Shown: positions 12,852 through 23,545 of the stretch, one piece after another
How the letters are laid out: the number at the start of each line of letters is the position of its first letter
Position numbering within the stretch: position 1 is the first letter of the stretch
Assembly: GCA_016858145.1 (NCBI GenBank)
Contig: JAEHOE010000072.1
Location: 248,001 to 312,000 of the forward strand
Direction of reading: 5' to 3'
Length of the DNA: 64,000 nt
From: Edaphochlamys debaryana
Taxonomy: Eukaryota > Chlorophyta > Chlorophyceae > Chlamydomonadales
The notes under the pieces: generated by a model
Database searches by the model: none
The model's input: only the letters and a program-made list of their open reading frames with translations
Told to the model about the DNA's origin: nothing
Translations under genes and position numbers: made by a program

Positions 12852-14462
12852 TCACTGCTGCTCCCGCTCATGCTGGCGCGCAGCGCCGCGGAACGCTCGG
12901 CCGCCCAGGTCCCCCCAGGCGCCGGCCGAGGGGGTGGTCTTGCACTTGAAGATGGCGCCGGGCAGCTTCTTGGCCTCCTCCTGGGGAGGGGGGGAAGGCA
13001 GGAAATGCGCACGTGACGTTCAGGAGCATGGAGCCTTTTGGTACCTCTGGCGGATGGGCACAGCAGCCCTAAATTGGCTGAAAGGAAGGCTTCGGGCGAC
13101 CCACATCTCATCTCCGGCTGGAGGGTCATACTGCGGCCCACGCCACCAGAGAGAAAGCCCCGGCGCCATTTACAACGTCCCGGCCCAGCCCAAGGGACGC
13201 CCCCACGCCGCAACCCGCCAGGGCCCCCGCTCCGCGACTCACCGGAGTGTAGCAGCCGCCGCCCACGGCCGCCGACGTGCACCACACGCAGGCGGGGGCA
13301 ACACAGGAGCCCTCCGACTTGCCGTCACACGCGCTGGCCTGCACCTGCTCCGCCTGCTCCTGCTCCTGCAGGACGGGCCGGAGCGGCCGGGGGCCGGGGG
13401 AGAGAATTAGCAGAAGCCGGACGCCGGAAAGGAGTCGCTTGCAGCGCATGGTCCGGCGCCTCATGGAGCAGCCGACGGGGCGTCAGGGCAGCGGGGGAGG
13501 GCCGCGTGGTGGCCAGATCGGTGGCGGATTCCAACGGATCGTCATACGGAGAGCGCTGGCGGCAGGGCAGCTCCTGGCAGCTCCCGCATCCCGTCTGGTC
13601 CAACCCGACTAGAGCTGGAGCGCCCCTCCTCAGCCCTGCACCGCCCGGCCGCTGTCATAGCCCCTTGACGGCGAGGGCGTCAAGGCGCCCGATGTTTGGC
13701 CCCCCTGGGCCCCACGTAACCAGCACACCCACCCGCTGCGGCTGCGGCTCGGGCGAGGGCGTGAGATCCTTATCGCACTCGACGCCCCACTTCTTGGGCA
13801 GCAGGCGCGCGGCGCTCATGGGGTAGCAGCCCGTGCCCCACTTGGTGCCCGGCTTGGCGCACCACACGCCTGGCGGGCGTGCGAGGGGGGGCGAGTGGAG
13901 GGGGGAGTGAGGTAGGGTGCGGGCCGGGGGCGAGGGGATAGGGTGACGGGGAGGGGCGGGGGCAAGGGGGTGATTTTCGGAGCATTGGAGAGCGAAGGAA
14001 GAGATAGGGGGGGGGCAAGGGGGGGGAAGAGGGCAAGGGAAGGCGGTCGCAGCATGTGCGGGCCGCTCTGAGAGGCAGATCGGCATGAGATCACCACAGG
14101 GGCAGGGGTGAGACGAAGCAAGGTAGGGGTTTGAGTATGGCAGGCGACCCATGGCTGTGGGGGCCCCGCTGGGCGGACGCGCCCGACGCAGGGCCCTGTC
14201 GGAGCTGGCAGCCTCCGGCACCTGCACGTGCCTTCCGCCGCCCAGTCCAGCCCCGCGAAGGCCCGCCGATTCGGTGAGGGGGACCCGGCAACTCACAGTC
14301 GCTCAGGAGGTCGCACTGCAGAGCGTCCTTCTGCTTGACGCACGTGATGGCACTGGCATCAACATGGGCTGGGAGCTCCGCCGTGACGTCCACCGCCGCT
14401 GCCGTCGCAGCAAGAGCAAGCACGACGACACCTAGCGCGACCGCTCTGGTCTGGGCCCTCAT
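12852..14462 (-). CDS. Secreted Cys-rich protein with two CxWC repeats
   Basis: Exons are 14462-14297, 13869-13733, 13365-13243 and 12980-12852. Splice sites are GT-AG, phases agree (1,0,0), and the product is 184 residues. Residues 1 to about 23 form a clear signal peptide (basic start, then a Val/Leu/Ala core ending ATAAA). The mature part is a tandem pair of about 45-residue repeats, each with C-x(6)-C-x(4)-CVWC or a close variant, then G-x-GCY, then an A(A/K)xLP segment and a final Cys. The first repeat's CVWC codons are split by intron 1, and splicing restores the motif, which supports the model. Secretion to periplasm, vacuole or cell wall is inferred. The repeat resembles small CxWC...CY modules that I recall from secreted proteins of several protists, but I cannot name a function. 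Confidence 0.85.
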
Positions 14463-15091
14463 GGCGTCCGGCTGTTCCTTCGCGGCCCTTCGGGGCTGTC
14501 TCGGAACGGGTTGGAGCTCTGCGGACGCGTGGGTGTAAGTGCACAAGACTATTGAGCGGGCAGTCTAAGTATGTTATGCACAAACTGGGGCTGTTGGCGA
14601 GCTCTTTCGACGGATTTTGGCCAGGTGCATGTGCTCACATCCAATCGCGCCGTTTATGCTTCGCACACGCCCGCTTGCAGCTGCCGCATGCATCACTACA
14701 CCTCCAGGCGGAACCGCAGCGATCGATTAAGGGCAGCTGCTTGCATTCGGCGCGTCGGCAGGGCCCTGCCCCACGCATGCACGCCGCAGCGACCTGCATG
14801 CGAACCGTTAGAGGCTCTCGGGGGGCCTTCGCTCTGCTGGCATCACGGTAGGAGAAGGCGGCGAGGAGGCCTGCGAGGAGCACTTCCTCGACGCTGCGGT
14901 CCGTGCTGGCGTTATCGCGTGCCCTGGTCCACACCACAACCCTTCTTGCACACCTCCTCCCTGCACCCGCCCCTGCAAACTCACCCCTGCGACCATCTGA
15001 CCCCACCTGCAGCTTCGGCACGAGTGCCAAGCCGTGGTGCGCTCAGGCCTGGTGCGCCCCGGCGCCAGCCCTCGCCCAACACACCGCGGCC
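14463..15091. promoter_or_regulatory. Divergent promoter region between secreted-protein gene and GhrA-like copy 1
   Basis: About 630 bases separate the two start codons. The frame upstream of 15092 stays open to about 14903, so the dehydrogenase could have a longer N-terminus. No specific promoter element is evident. Confidence 0.4.
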
Positions 15092-18000
15092 ATGGCTTCG
15101 GCCGCCGCGGGCGGCTCTGCGACCCCGGGCAGTCCTCAGGTCCTGCTGCACTGCAGTGAGTCTCTCCCAACTGCGTCAAACTTACCGGCACGCTAAACTG
15201 AAACTTCGTGGGGCCCACTCCTAAAGCACTAGGGCGTGCATACAGGAGGCGAGACGGGGTTCCCTGGAGGCTACGGCGCGCCCCCACGCCCTTGACACCC
15301 CCCGCACATGCGTCAGCAACCTCCATCTCCCCACGCCCCTCAGACTGGGCCAACCATCAGCTCTGGTACGACCTGCTGCGTGCCGAGGGCGTCCCCATCG
15401 CCTGGCCCGAGGAGGTGACGGACTGGGGCGCGGTGGAGCTGGCGGTGGGCTGGGCCTTCACGCCAGAGGTCATCGCCAAGGTAAGGGGCGTAAGGTCCAG
15501 GTTGGCCCGGACACCTTGCGTTCATCTATTTATCTGTCTCGAAGTAGGCACCGATAGAGGGCCGAAACCCTCTGCTACTGGGGGCGGACCACCACGATCT
15601 CCCCTGTGGCCCACAGCCCGCACATGGCTAGTACCGATGTCGTTGTGACAGCAACACGTGCGTGCGCACAAGGGGGACCGCCCCTTGCGGTGCGGCTTTC
15701 GTACGATACTGGGTACCCGCGCCGCCGCCACCACGCAAGGACCCGCCCTGCTCACCCCGGTTTGCAGATGCCTTCGCTCCGCGCCGTCGCCTCTCTCGGC
15801 GCCGGGGTGGACCACGCGCTGGGTCAGGCGGGGCTGGTGCCGGAGGGCGTGGAGGTGCTGCGAATCGTGAGCGACCGGGCGGGAGGGCGGGGCGGGGCGG
15901 GGCGGGACGGGGAGGGCGGGGGGGTGGGGTAGACTCAGCTCCCTGCCAGAGGCGGCTCCGCTCATCAGTGGCCGGGCAGCGCGGCGGAGAGGGGAGGGCA
16001 GGGGCGAAGCCGCCCCGGCTAACACGCTGCGAGTAGCGCAGCGTGAGGAGGGGGCCAAAGGGCTCGATGAGGCCTGTGATCGGATAGGAAAGGGCCGATA
16101 AGAGGCCGGGGGTATGACGTATGAGCCTGCAGGGAGAGGAGCCCAGCTCGTATAGGTCCTGGTGGGTCCTGATTGCGCCCCTCGCCTCGCCTTGACGCCC
16201 ATATATTCCACGCGGTTAAAGCACCCCTCCCTCTCTCCCCCCTGACAGGTGGACCCCCTCATGGCTGAGCGCATGGCCACGTGGGTACGGGGTCGGAGTA
16301 CGGGACACGTCGTACGTGCACGGGCTACGGAGCACGGGCATGGCACACGGGGGAGCTGCTCAGGGGTGCACGAAGCGGCTGCCCCAGCGCTGGGACTGGC
16401 CCAGAGCCGTCGTGGGATGGGGGCGTTTGGACCGGGCCTTCCTGGCAATCACACATGCTTGCGGTCCTCTGTGCATCTAGCGCAAGTGCCCTTACTGTGG
16501 CGTTTACCTGATCCACGCAGGTGGGTGCTGTGGGCGGTCATCAACTTCCAGCGCCGCATGGACGAGTACGGCAGGGCGCAGGCGGAGCGGAGGTGGGCCC
16601 TGCAGGCCTGGGGTCAGGGGAGAGCTTTTGTAGACGGCCAGTAGTCCCCGCACGGTCCGCTTGACACCGTCAGGCCCCGGCCTGTCAAGGCCGGGACAGT
16701 CCGTGCGTGCAGCTGGGCGGGGCTTGGGGGGAGGGATTCACCCGGGGGAAAGCGGGGGCTGTAAAATGAGCACACGAGCGGCACTGTGGCAGGAGTGCAG
16801 GGCCCTTGCCTCTCGCCACCCCACATGACGGGCGGCCCCCCGCCTCTTTCTCGCCGCCCAGGTGGGACAAGACGGTGGAGAACTACCGGCCCTGGGACAA
16901 CGGCCGCGTGCGTGTGGGCGTCATGGGGCTGGGCGTCATGGGCGGGGCCGTGGCGCGGCTGCTGCGGGCGGCGGGGTACGACGTGGCCGCGTGGGTGCGG
17001 TCACCACGGGCGCCTGGAGGCGGCGAGGCGGCATCAGCAGCAGCGGCAGTGGCAGGAGCAGGGGGAGGAGGAATGGCCGGGGAAGCGGCGGGCGCATCAG
17101 CAGGAGGAGGCAGCGGCGCAGGAGCAGGAGCAGGAGCCGGAGGAGGAGCAGCGGGTGGCGGGCTGGAGGCGGTGCGGGTGTTCGCGGGGCGCGGGGCGCT
17201 GCGGCCGTTCGTGGAGCGCACGGACGTGCTGGTGTGCCTGCTGCCGCTCACGCCGGAGACTTCAGGTGCGGTCCCGTGGTGTGCGGGTCTTTCCGTTCCT
17301 GCGGGTGTTGAGACGGGTGCGCCCACGCGGCTTCTTGCCCGTCCAGCAGCCCGTGCTGCACCCACTGGGCGAGCCAAAGTGACACTACCTCATGGCTTCT
17401 CGCGCCCCGACACGCCTGTTGCTGCTCCGTCCTGCCGGCCCCTGCCCCGCCTGGGCCCGCCCTGCCCCGCCTGGGCACGCCCTGACTCGCCTGGGCCCGC
17501 CCTGACTCGCCTGGGCCTGCTGCAGGCATTCTCAGCGCCGAGCTGCTGTCGTGGCTGCCCAAGGGCGCGGCGGTGATCAATGCGGCGCGCGGGCGGCACT
17601 TGGACGAGCAGGCGCTCCTTGCGGGGCTGGACTCGGGTGAGCGGTGGGGGGCGGGGCGGTGGAAGGGCGGAGGGGGCCGTGTGCGTGTGTTTAGGGTGCG
17701 AGCGCGTGCAATGCGGCAGAGTAGTGCGGAGTACCGGAAGCCAGCGTGCGTGCGTGTGGAAATCCCTCTGACGTTAGTGGGAAGCAAGGTGCGCGCACGT
17801 GATCAGCAATAGGTGGTCCAACCACCAGGGGGAGCGGCGGGGTGGGGTGTGGGGGAGTTGGGGACGAGCAGGGCCTTGAGCCCGAGCGGGGGCGTGGGGC
17901 CGGGCCGAGCGCGTTGCGACGCCGCCCCCATGCTCATCCGCCGTACATTGCCGTACCCTCAGGCCACCTGGGCGGTGCGGTGCTGGACGTGTTTGCCACG

Positions 18001-18430
18001 GAGCCGCTGCCGCCCTCCTCGCCGCTGTGGACCCACCCGCGCGTGCGCATCACGCCGCACATCTCGTCCATCACCGATGTGCCCGTGAGCAGAACAGGGC
18101 ACAGAAGGGAGGGAGAGGGTAGCATGGCGGTGAGGCCGGGGCTAAGGGTGCATGCGGGGGGTGCCTGGTGCGCCCAAGGGCTGGCCCGGGTGGCGTCTGT
18201 CGCTGCTGTGCTGCGCCCCTCCCCCATCTGCCGGCCTCCGTGGTGCGAGGATTCGTGGGTCCCTCTCCCTCTCCTTCTGAGACCGATGCTCTATGCTCGC
18301 CGTTCCCCCGCCAAATACGCCTCCTCCGGCTTGTCCCCAGAACGCTGCGGCTCAGATCGCGGACAACTGGCGCCGCCTGTGCGAGGGCCGGCCCCTGGCC
18401 AACGTCGCCAGCAGGACCAACGGTTACTAG
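15092..18430 (+). CDS. D-isomer 2-hydroxyacid dehydrogenase, GhrA-like (complete copy 1)
   Basis: Nine exons are 15092-15155, 15344-15480, 15768-15866, 16249-16280, 16521-16592, 16862-17265, 17526-17636, 17963-18084 and 18341-18430. All are GT-AG with consistent phases and give 376 residues. The protein matches the GhrA type of NAD(P)-dependent 2-hydroxyacid dehydrogenase, which reduces glyoxylate or hydroxypyruvate, along its full length. Visible landmarks are [10 protein letters not shown] in the substrate domain, the nucleotide-binding [16 protein letters not shown] with the catalytic Arg, [15 protein letters not shown] with the Glu, ITPHISSIT with the His, and a C-terminal NGY close to the RGY of E. 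coli GhrA. An Ala/Gly-rich insert of about 50 residues follows the dinucleotide fold start. The start ATG sits in a good context. The substrate cannot be fixed from sequence. Confidence 0.92.
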
Positions 18431-19114
18431 CGAGGCGGAGCCAGCCAATCAACCGACCAACATATAAACTCCCTGACAGATTGCGTCGTGCTTTGAGGCA
18501 CGATGCTTAGCGAGCAAGGGTTGTTGGTGTCGGCTGGGTCAGCCCTGGAGGGCAGGCTGGTCCCAACGCCAAGGCGAGGCAGTTTCGGCAGTACGGCAGC
18601 CGGGCATGACGTGACTTCTCGTAGATAGATTCGGTTGTGCTAGAAGATAGGGAGCGTGACGTCGAGTGAGAGAGCGAAGGACCTGCGATGCGTGACCAGG
18701 GAGGCACCCAGGTGCGGGCGGGGCAACGTAGGATGACTAACGAGACGCGCTTTGGGGCTTGCCAAGGAGCCACGCCTGTGCAGGTGATAAGAGTACAGGG
18801 GATGTGCCCTGCCACTCCTGCCTGGAACTCTGGAGGATTTGGGGCTGAGCGTGGACCTGCTGGTCCTGCCCTTGTCCGGATAGGCTTGCCCCATTACTTG
18901 CGGTGCCATGGGGCGGCATGTCGGCATGCGTACACATGCGTCTACCCCCGAGCCCGTAGCAGCGGGAGAATAGTGCCCTGCATGAGGAGGGGCGCTCGTG
19001 GACGAGGACTGGACACGAGCGTATAACTCAACAGGAGGCGTCCTTGCAGGATGGGACACACGTTCTCAGGGGGCGCAGCGATGGAGCAGCTGATGCCCCC
19101 GAACGTACCCCCGA
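15775..19114 (+). repeat. Segmental duplication, copy 1
   Basis: From exon 3 of the dehydrogenase through its 3' flank, this stretch is nearly identical to 23545-27296, introns included. The right limit is approximate, where the GCAGCGATGGAGCAGCTGAT sequence shared by both copies ends. Copy 2 contains two extra blocks not found here. Confidence 0.9.
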
Positions 19115-20463
19115 ATCCTACCTTTCTCCCGCCGCTTCACGTAGCTCCTAGACGCACGGGTGGGGTTTTGGGAACCGAATCTTCCTCGTGCCTTCGGGCA
19201 GCGTGGCGCAGCCGGGTTCCTTTCCCTCAGCTCGCATCTGCACACACCGCACCCTCCGCTCGACTAGTCCTGCCGCTGACTCGTCGTCTTCGTCTCCGCC
19301 GTGTGCAGGTGAGCGCTCGCGCATGATGACTAGCACGCTTCACGGCTGGGGGCTTCTTCAAGCGGCCCAGGAAAGTGCTATTCGCGCCTGCATCCCATAG
19401 GACCTGCGTCAGCCTGCTAGACATAACCGGCACAGCTCTACGTCATCGGCAGCAACAGCATGACGGTTACTCTAGCGTAGCCGTACTCCGCCGCATCATC
19501 GACTACATTTGCGCGCATACCGCTCCGTGTAGTGCTAGATAGTCCAGTTGCTTGTGTGCTGCATGGAGGCTAAGCCCTCCGGCCCCCGACTCCCCGAGGG
19601 GTTGAAGGGCCCCCGCACTGAGCCGCCATAAGGGTCAGAACCAAACTCTCCTACGTAAACTATCCCTATCGACCACGCTCCAACATGCCGGCGGGAGCTC
19701 AACCTCCACGCACGTACTCAGTCAGACGTAAGTCGCGACACGGTGCACTTGCTATAAGCTCGATGGACCATAATCATCCGGATGGGTGGACCACGGCTTG
19801 AACCACGCCTCTTGGACCGGCGGGGATAGTTTGCTACTCACACTTCAGTCCGCATAGCACCACAGATTAAGTCTGTGCCGAGGGGTACGAGTCCCCCGAC
19901 AACCTGCTACCAATGCGTTAAAGCTCGGTTGGAGTATAATGCGCCCACGGTTACCACGGGGAATGGGTCGCGTAGCAGATGGGTGAGGGGCTCAGCCCTT
20001 TTCCGCCCCCATGGGGGCGCCCCGCTTTTCCCACGTAAGTGCGTTAACCGTGCGGGACGGCCTCACTCCCCCGCCCATCCTCACTATGATACCAACACTG
20101 CAAGAAACTAGACCACCGCCATAGACTCTACCGAAGACTGTGTTTCTCTGTCACAACGTGCCGGGCACTGTTCTCTCACACGCCTTTCCCAGCCCTCGCG
20201 GCAAGTGCCTTGCCTGGTGCTGAAGGAGGGCGGGCCACAAAATCAATGCCTGCCGCTACCCCATAAATCTACACAATGCATGGCTGCAGCAGCGTCCTCA
20301 TGCACCGCCACCTCTACCAACAGCCACACCGTCGCCATCATCATTATTCATGCCATCATCAGCACAAGCCCCGTCCTCGTGCGGCCTCTGCACAGCAGCC
20401 GAGCCCGCTACTTACGAACTCAAGCATCTACCCAGCTCAAGTCCAGTTCACGGTCTATCTACT
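18431..20463. other. Intergenic region with duplicated flank and mobile-element relic
   Basis: To about 19114 this is the duplicated 3' flank of the dehydrogenase. From about 19550 to 20035 it holds non-coding, lower-GC sequence that partly recurs near 47.6-48.0 kb. Nothing in it looks protein coding. Confidence 0.6.
19870..20035. mobile_element. Non-coding mobile-element relic, copy X
   Basis: The sequence from GCGTTAAAGCTCGGTTGGA (about 19914) to GGGGCGCCCCGCTT (about 20030) is closely matched by 47613-47655 plus 47900-47983. It ends in a palindromic GCCCCCATGGGGGC. Absence of coding capacity and dispersed copies suggest a non-autonomous element end or solo terminal repeat. The left boundary is not determined. 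Confidence 0.6.
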
Positions 20464-22695
20464 TCAGAGCTTGAGCTGCTGCTGGGCCGACACTGCAAGA
20501 TCCCTCACCACCTCGTCGCTGACGCCGGCAGAGCCACGGTGACCGCCGCTGCTGCTGAGACCACCCTCATCCGTGGCGCCCGCTTCATCGGTAATGTTGG
20601 CGTCCTCATCCGTGGCGCCCGCTTCATCGGTAATGTTGGCATCCCGACAGCTGCCGCTGTCAGCACCGCTGCTACTGCCGCTCGCTGTGACGCTTGCTGA
20701 GTCCTGGAGGAACCCCTGAAACAGCTCTCTGTCGCAGCTAACCATGGGCGGGATGTCCGCCTGACTGCACCACTGCTGCTGCAGTGCGTGCGTGAACGCC
20801 CAGGTGGCGTGGACGCGTAGCGCATACTCTGATGGCGCTGTACCGTGTTCAAGTGCGAGCTTGCGGCCGTGCAGGCTGCCCAGCGTCACCTCCAGCTCCC
20901 CCTTGTTGTCCCGGTAAGTGAACACCACCCTGTCCATATGCGCTGCTTGCGCAGCACAACCACCTGGCAAGGAGAAGACGGCGACGGCAGCGTGTTTGTG
21001 GCTGCGTGCATGGCTGGATTGGCGTGCCGGCAGAACCATGTAAGCCGTATTTGCATGTGCCCGTGTCCCTGGGTCCCGGACCAGCACTAGCGCCACGTAC
21101 CTCGAGTTCAACGGGGGTAACCTGCGTTTCATGCAATTCAGCTCGAGTTAGCTTGCAGCGTGGGGAAAAGGCTGTATGCTTGTTCCTAGCCAGCTAGCCT
21201 GGCGCACGTAACTACGCAAGGCTACCACACGCATGAATGGAGCACACACAATTACGTATCGAACTCGCAACATCTCACCGTAAGCTCGAAGTTGTTGAAG
21301 AGCTGCTCGACGTTGCGGTGCATCAGCATGATGTTGGATGGATCGTCGATGTTGACGTGGCTCTGCTTACACAACACACACACACACACACATATACACA
21401 TAGGGGGGGATGGGTCGGGCGGGATGGGTCGGGCGTCGAACTCGGGCCTCGGTTCCGTATCTAAGGCCGGCCGGTTAATCACTGCGCCTGAGACTCCCCT
21501 AGACTCCCTGACTCGCTCATACACACGCGCCTCGTCAGAATGACGCGCTGCCGGTTCCCAGCTCCGTCCCTCCCATTGGATTCTCACGTATGCGCGGAGC
21601 AACGTCTACGGGCTCACCGTGGGGGGCCACCGCCGCTGGTAGATGTGGCCGGCAACCAAGTCCTGCACCGGTAGTTTGACGCCCGACACCGCGCACGTGG
21701 CCTCCGCTGGCTGCGGCTCGCCCGTGTAGTGCTGCAGCGCAGCCGGTCGGTACTTCGACTGCGCACTTGAGCTTGACCGCGGCCCGTAGACGTGCTGGAG
21801 CACCGGCTTCACCACCGGCTTCAGCCCTTTCACCGTGGCCTTGGCCGTGGCCTCGGCGACCCTTGCGACCAGTGCATCCGTAGCATTGTAGCCTGCGTGG
21901 TGCCAAGAGGATGCGGCACATGAGGCGGAAACTAATGAACAGGCTGCAGGCTCCAGAGATGCAGAACCCGACGCCGTCTGCGGCAAGGCAAGGGTAAGGG
22001 CCGGCCAGCCCCTGCCCCCGCTCCATCTGGTGCGTCGCGTCCCTCAGCACACACTTACTCTCACGCCCGCCCACGCTCACCATGCTGGCCATGCAGATGC
22101 TCCGCGGTGGGCGCGCTGGTGCTGGCGCCTGACGTAGCAGAGTAGCGGCAGTGCACGAGGTGGTGAGAGGGTGGAGGCACGCACTAATTGGCGGGCGGTG
22201 GAGCTAGAGCGCCCCGTATCGTCGAAAGGGGCAACTGCTGCTGTGTATGCACTAGCGGCTGGCTGGCCGTGGGGGCGGTATGGTGCGCTCGTCAGGTGTC
22301 ATACCGCGTCGGCTTTGTGCTGCCGGCCACTGCTGGATGCCTGCCTCGCCCCAATCCTCACCGGCTTTTGGCCTCTTCTTGGCCATGCGAGCCGCCGCGC
22401 CTGCGGAATGTTCAGCATAGCAATTTGGTGTGTCGCTGCGCACGGCACCGAGCCCATAGTCGCCACGAGATTGGGAGGGCAGCGGTCCTTGGCGGCTGCT
22501 CTTACCCTTGCTGCTTCGCAGCGACCGCACGTACTGAATGATGGCCGCATGGTCTTCGTCCGTCGGAAAGAAGAGGAGTTCGTCGACCGTCAACAAAGTC
22601 AGGAGGGCCAGCAGTTCGCCGAGCTCATTCCCACTCACGCGGAGTGCCTTCGCGGCAGCCTTGAAAGCAGTTGCGACCTCCTCGCGACTTGCCAT
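20464..22695 (-). CDS. HNH-nuclease-like protein
   Basis: Exons are 22695-22506, 22400-22362, 22128-22081, 21892-21618, 21362-21279, a doubtful micro-exon 21121-21097, and 20963-20464. Phases agree for the first five. The micro-exon, with a weak GTGGCG donor, is needed to restore frame to the last exon, giving about 386 residues. The HNH core has CAVSG at about 159, AGHIYQRRW with His about 175, then across an intron HVNIDDPSN with Asn 194 and LMHRNVEQLFN. The place of the last His (family pattern LHRLFD) is Glu here, so nuclease activity is uncertain. A later LHGRKL segment also fits the family. The C-terminus carries a 13-residue tandem repeat (DANITDEAGATDE). An intron holds a probable SINE. 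Confidence 0.7.
20565..20642 (-). repeat. Two tandem 39-bp coding repeats in the HNH-like gene
   Basis: The unit beginning CCTCATCCGTGGCGCCCGCT occurs twice with exact 39-base spacing and encodes the 13-residue acidic repeat on the minus strand. Near identity implies recent duplication. Confidence 0.95.
21366..21530 (-). mobile_element. Probable tRNA-derived SINE in an intron of the HNH-like gene
   Basis: Read on the minus strand, GGCGCAGTGATTAACCGG resembles an RNA polymerase III A box, and about 45 bases later GAGTTCGACGCC resembles a B box. The body ends in a TG dinucleotide run (21372-21392), like the simple-repeat tails of many SINEs. Boundaries and target-site duplication are not resolved. 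It lies just upstream of a splice acceptor (21363). Confidence 0.5.
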
Positions 22696-23544
22696 GCTGC
22701 TCGTCTCTATGCGGTGCGAGACTGCTCAGGCGTAATTCTGGCGTTAGAAACTACAGAATACACCGCACAAAGACTGTGGATGTGCTCGCCTGGGTGCTTG
22801 GGTGCTTGGATGGGAAGTCGCGCAGATGGGAAGTTCCGCGACTTCGCGACTTCTTGGTACGCTAATTTCTAGCACATAACCGAGTCGTCGCTCCCGGCTG
22901 TCCACTAGTCACCTGGCGCAGCGCAAGCCTCATCACCCAAGTCGGCCGGAAACGCCCCCCACCTGCCCCCCACCCCGCGAGTGCGCCGCACGCGCGATGT
23001 TTGACGGTGGCAAATGCCTATGCCTGCATGTATGTAGAAGGGTCTGACGGGGACCCCTGCGGCGGGAGGTGAGGGTACCGCGCGCGTTGTGCAGGTTGGC
23101 AAGGGTGGGGTGGGGGGCGAGGCCATCCCCAAATCTACCTCGTAAGCCAGCCTGCAAGCCGAGCCGGGAGCCAGGGCTGGGTGACAGGCTAAGGCCTGCT
23201 TATTCTTGCTCGTCCCTTACTGCCATGTGTGCGGCTTTGACTGTAGTGTGGGCTGCAGGCGGGGGCAGGCGCAGCCGCTCGGCCCCTTTCTGCAGCCACA
23301 CGAGGTCGCGTGCAGTTTTTGGTGGCAGGGGCAGGGCGGGTGCGGTAAGCACCCTCGGTGCTGGCGGATGTGCCAGCCGGCACTCGGCCTCCTCCCACAG
23401 TCCATGCCGCTGCGGCCCGAGCAGCCCTCCGCCGTGCTGAACTTTGGCGCCGTGCTGAGCTTTGGCGGGGGCGGAGGTGTGGGCGCGCAGGCGGGGGCGG
23501 TAAGCACCCTCGGTGCTGGCGGGATATGCCAGCCGGCACTCGGC
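22696..23544. other. Intergenic region before truncated dehydrogenase copy, with short duplicated blocks
   Basis: It holds the promoter side of the HNH-like gene and sequence unrelated to the 5' exons of dehydrogenase copy 1. A coding-looking piece at about 23401-23501 (SMPLRPEQPSAVLNFGAVL frame) is bounded by a CACAG acceptor and a GTAAGC donor. It may be an exon of an unknown or broken gene. Confidence 0.4.
23342..23389 (+). repeat. 48-bp direct repeat, copy a
   Basis: The sequence from GCGGTAAGCACCCTCGGTGC to CACTCGGCC is repeated at 23497-23545 with one or two changes. Each copy starts at a GTAAGC donor-like site. Confidence 0.9.
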
Positions 23545-23545
23545 C
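23497..23545 (+). repeat. 48-bp direct repeat, copy b, abutting the duplication breakpoint
   Basis: This second copy of the 23342-23389 repeat ends where homology to dehydrogenase copy 1 begins, so it may mark the junction of the rearrangement. Confidence 0.9.

Noticed and set aside
23200..23545. Alternative 5' exons giving dehydrogenase copy 2 a new start (MCAALTVVWAAGG frame)
   Set aside because: The pieces join in phase 0, but the remaining part of exon 3 needs phase 1, so the frame is lost.
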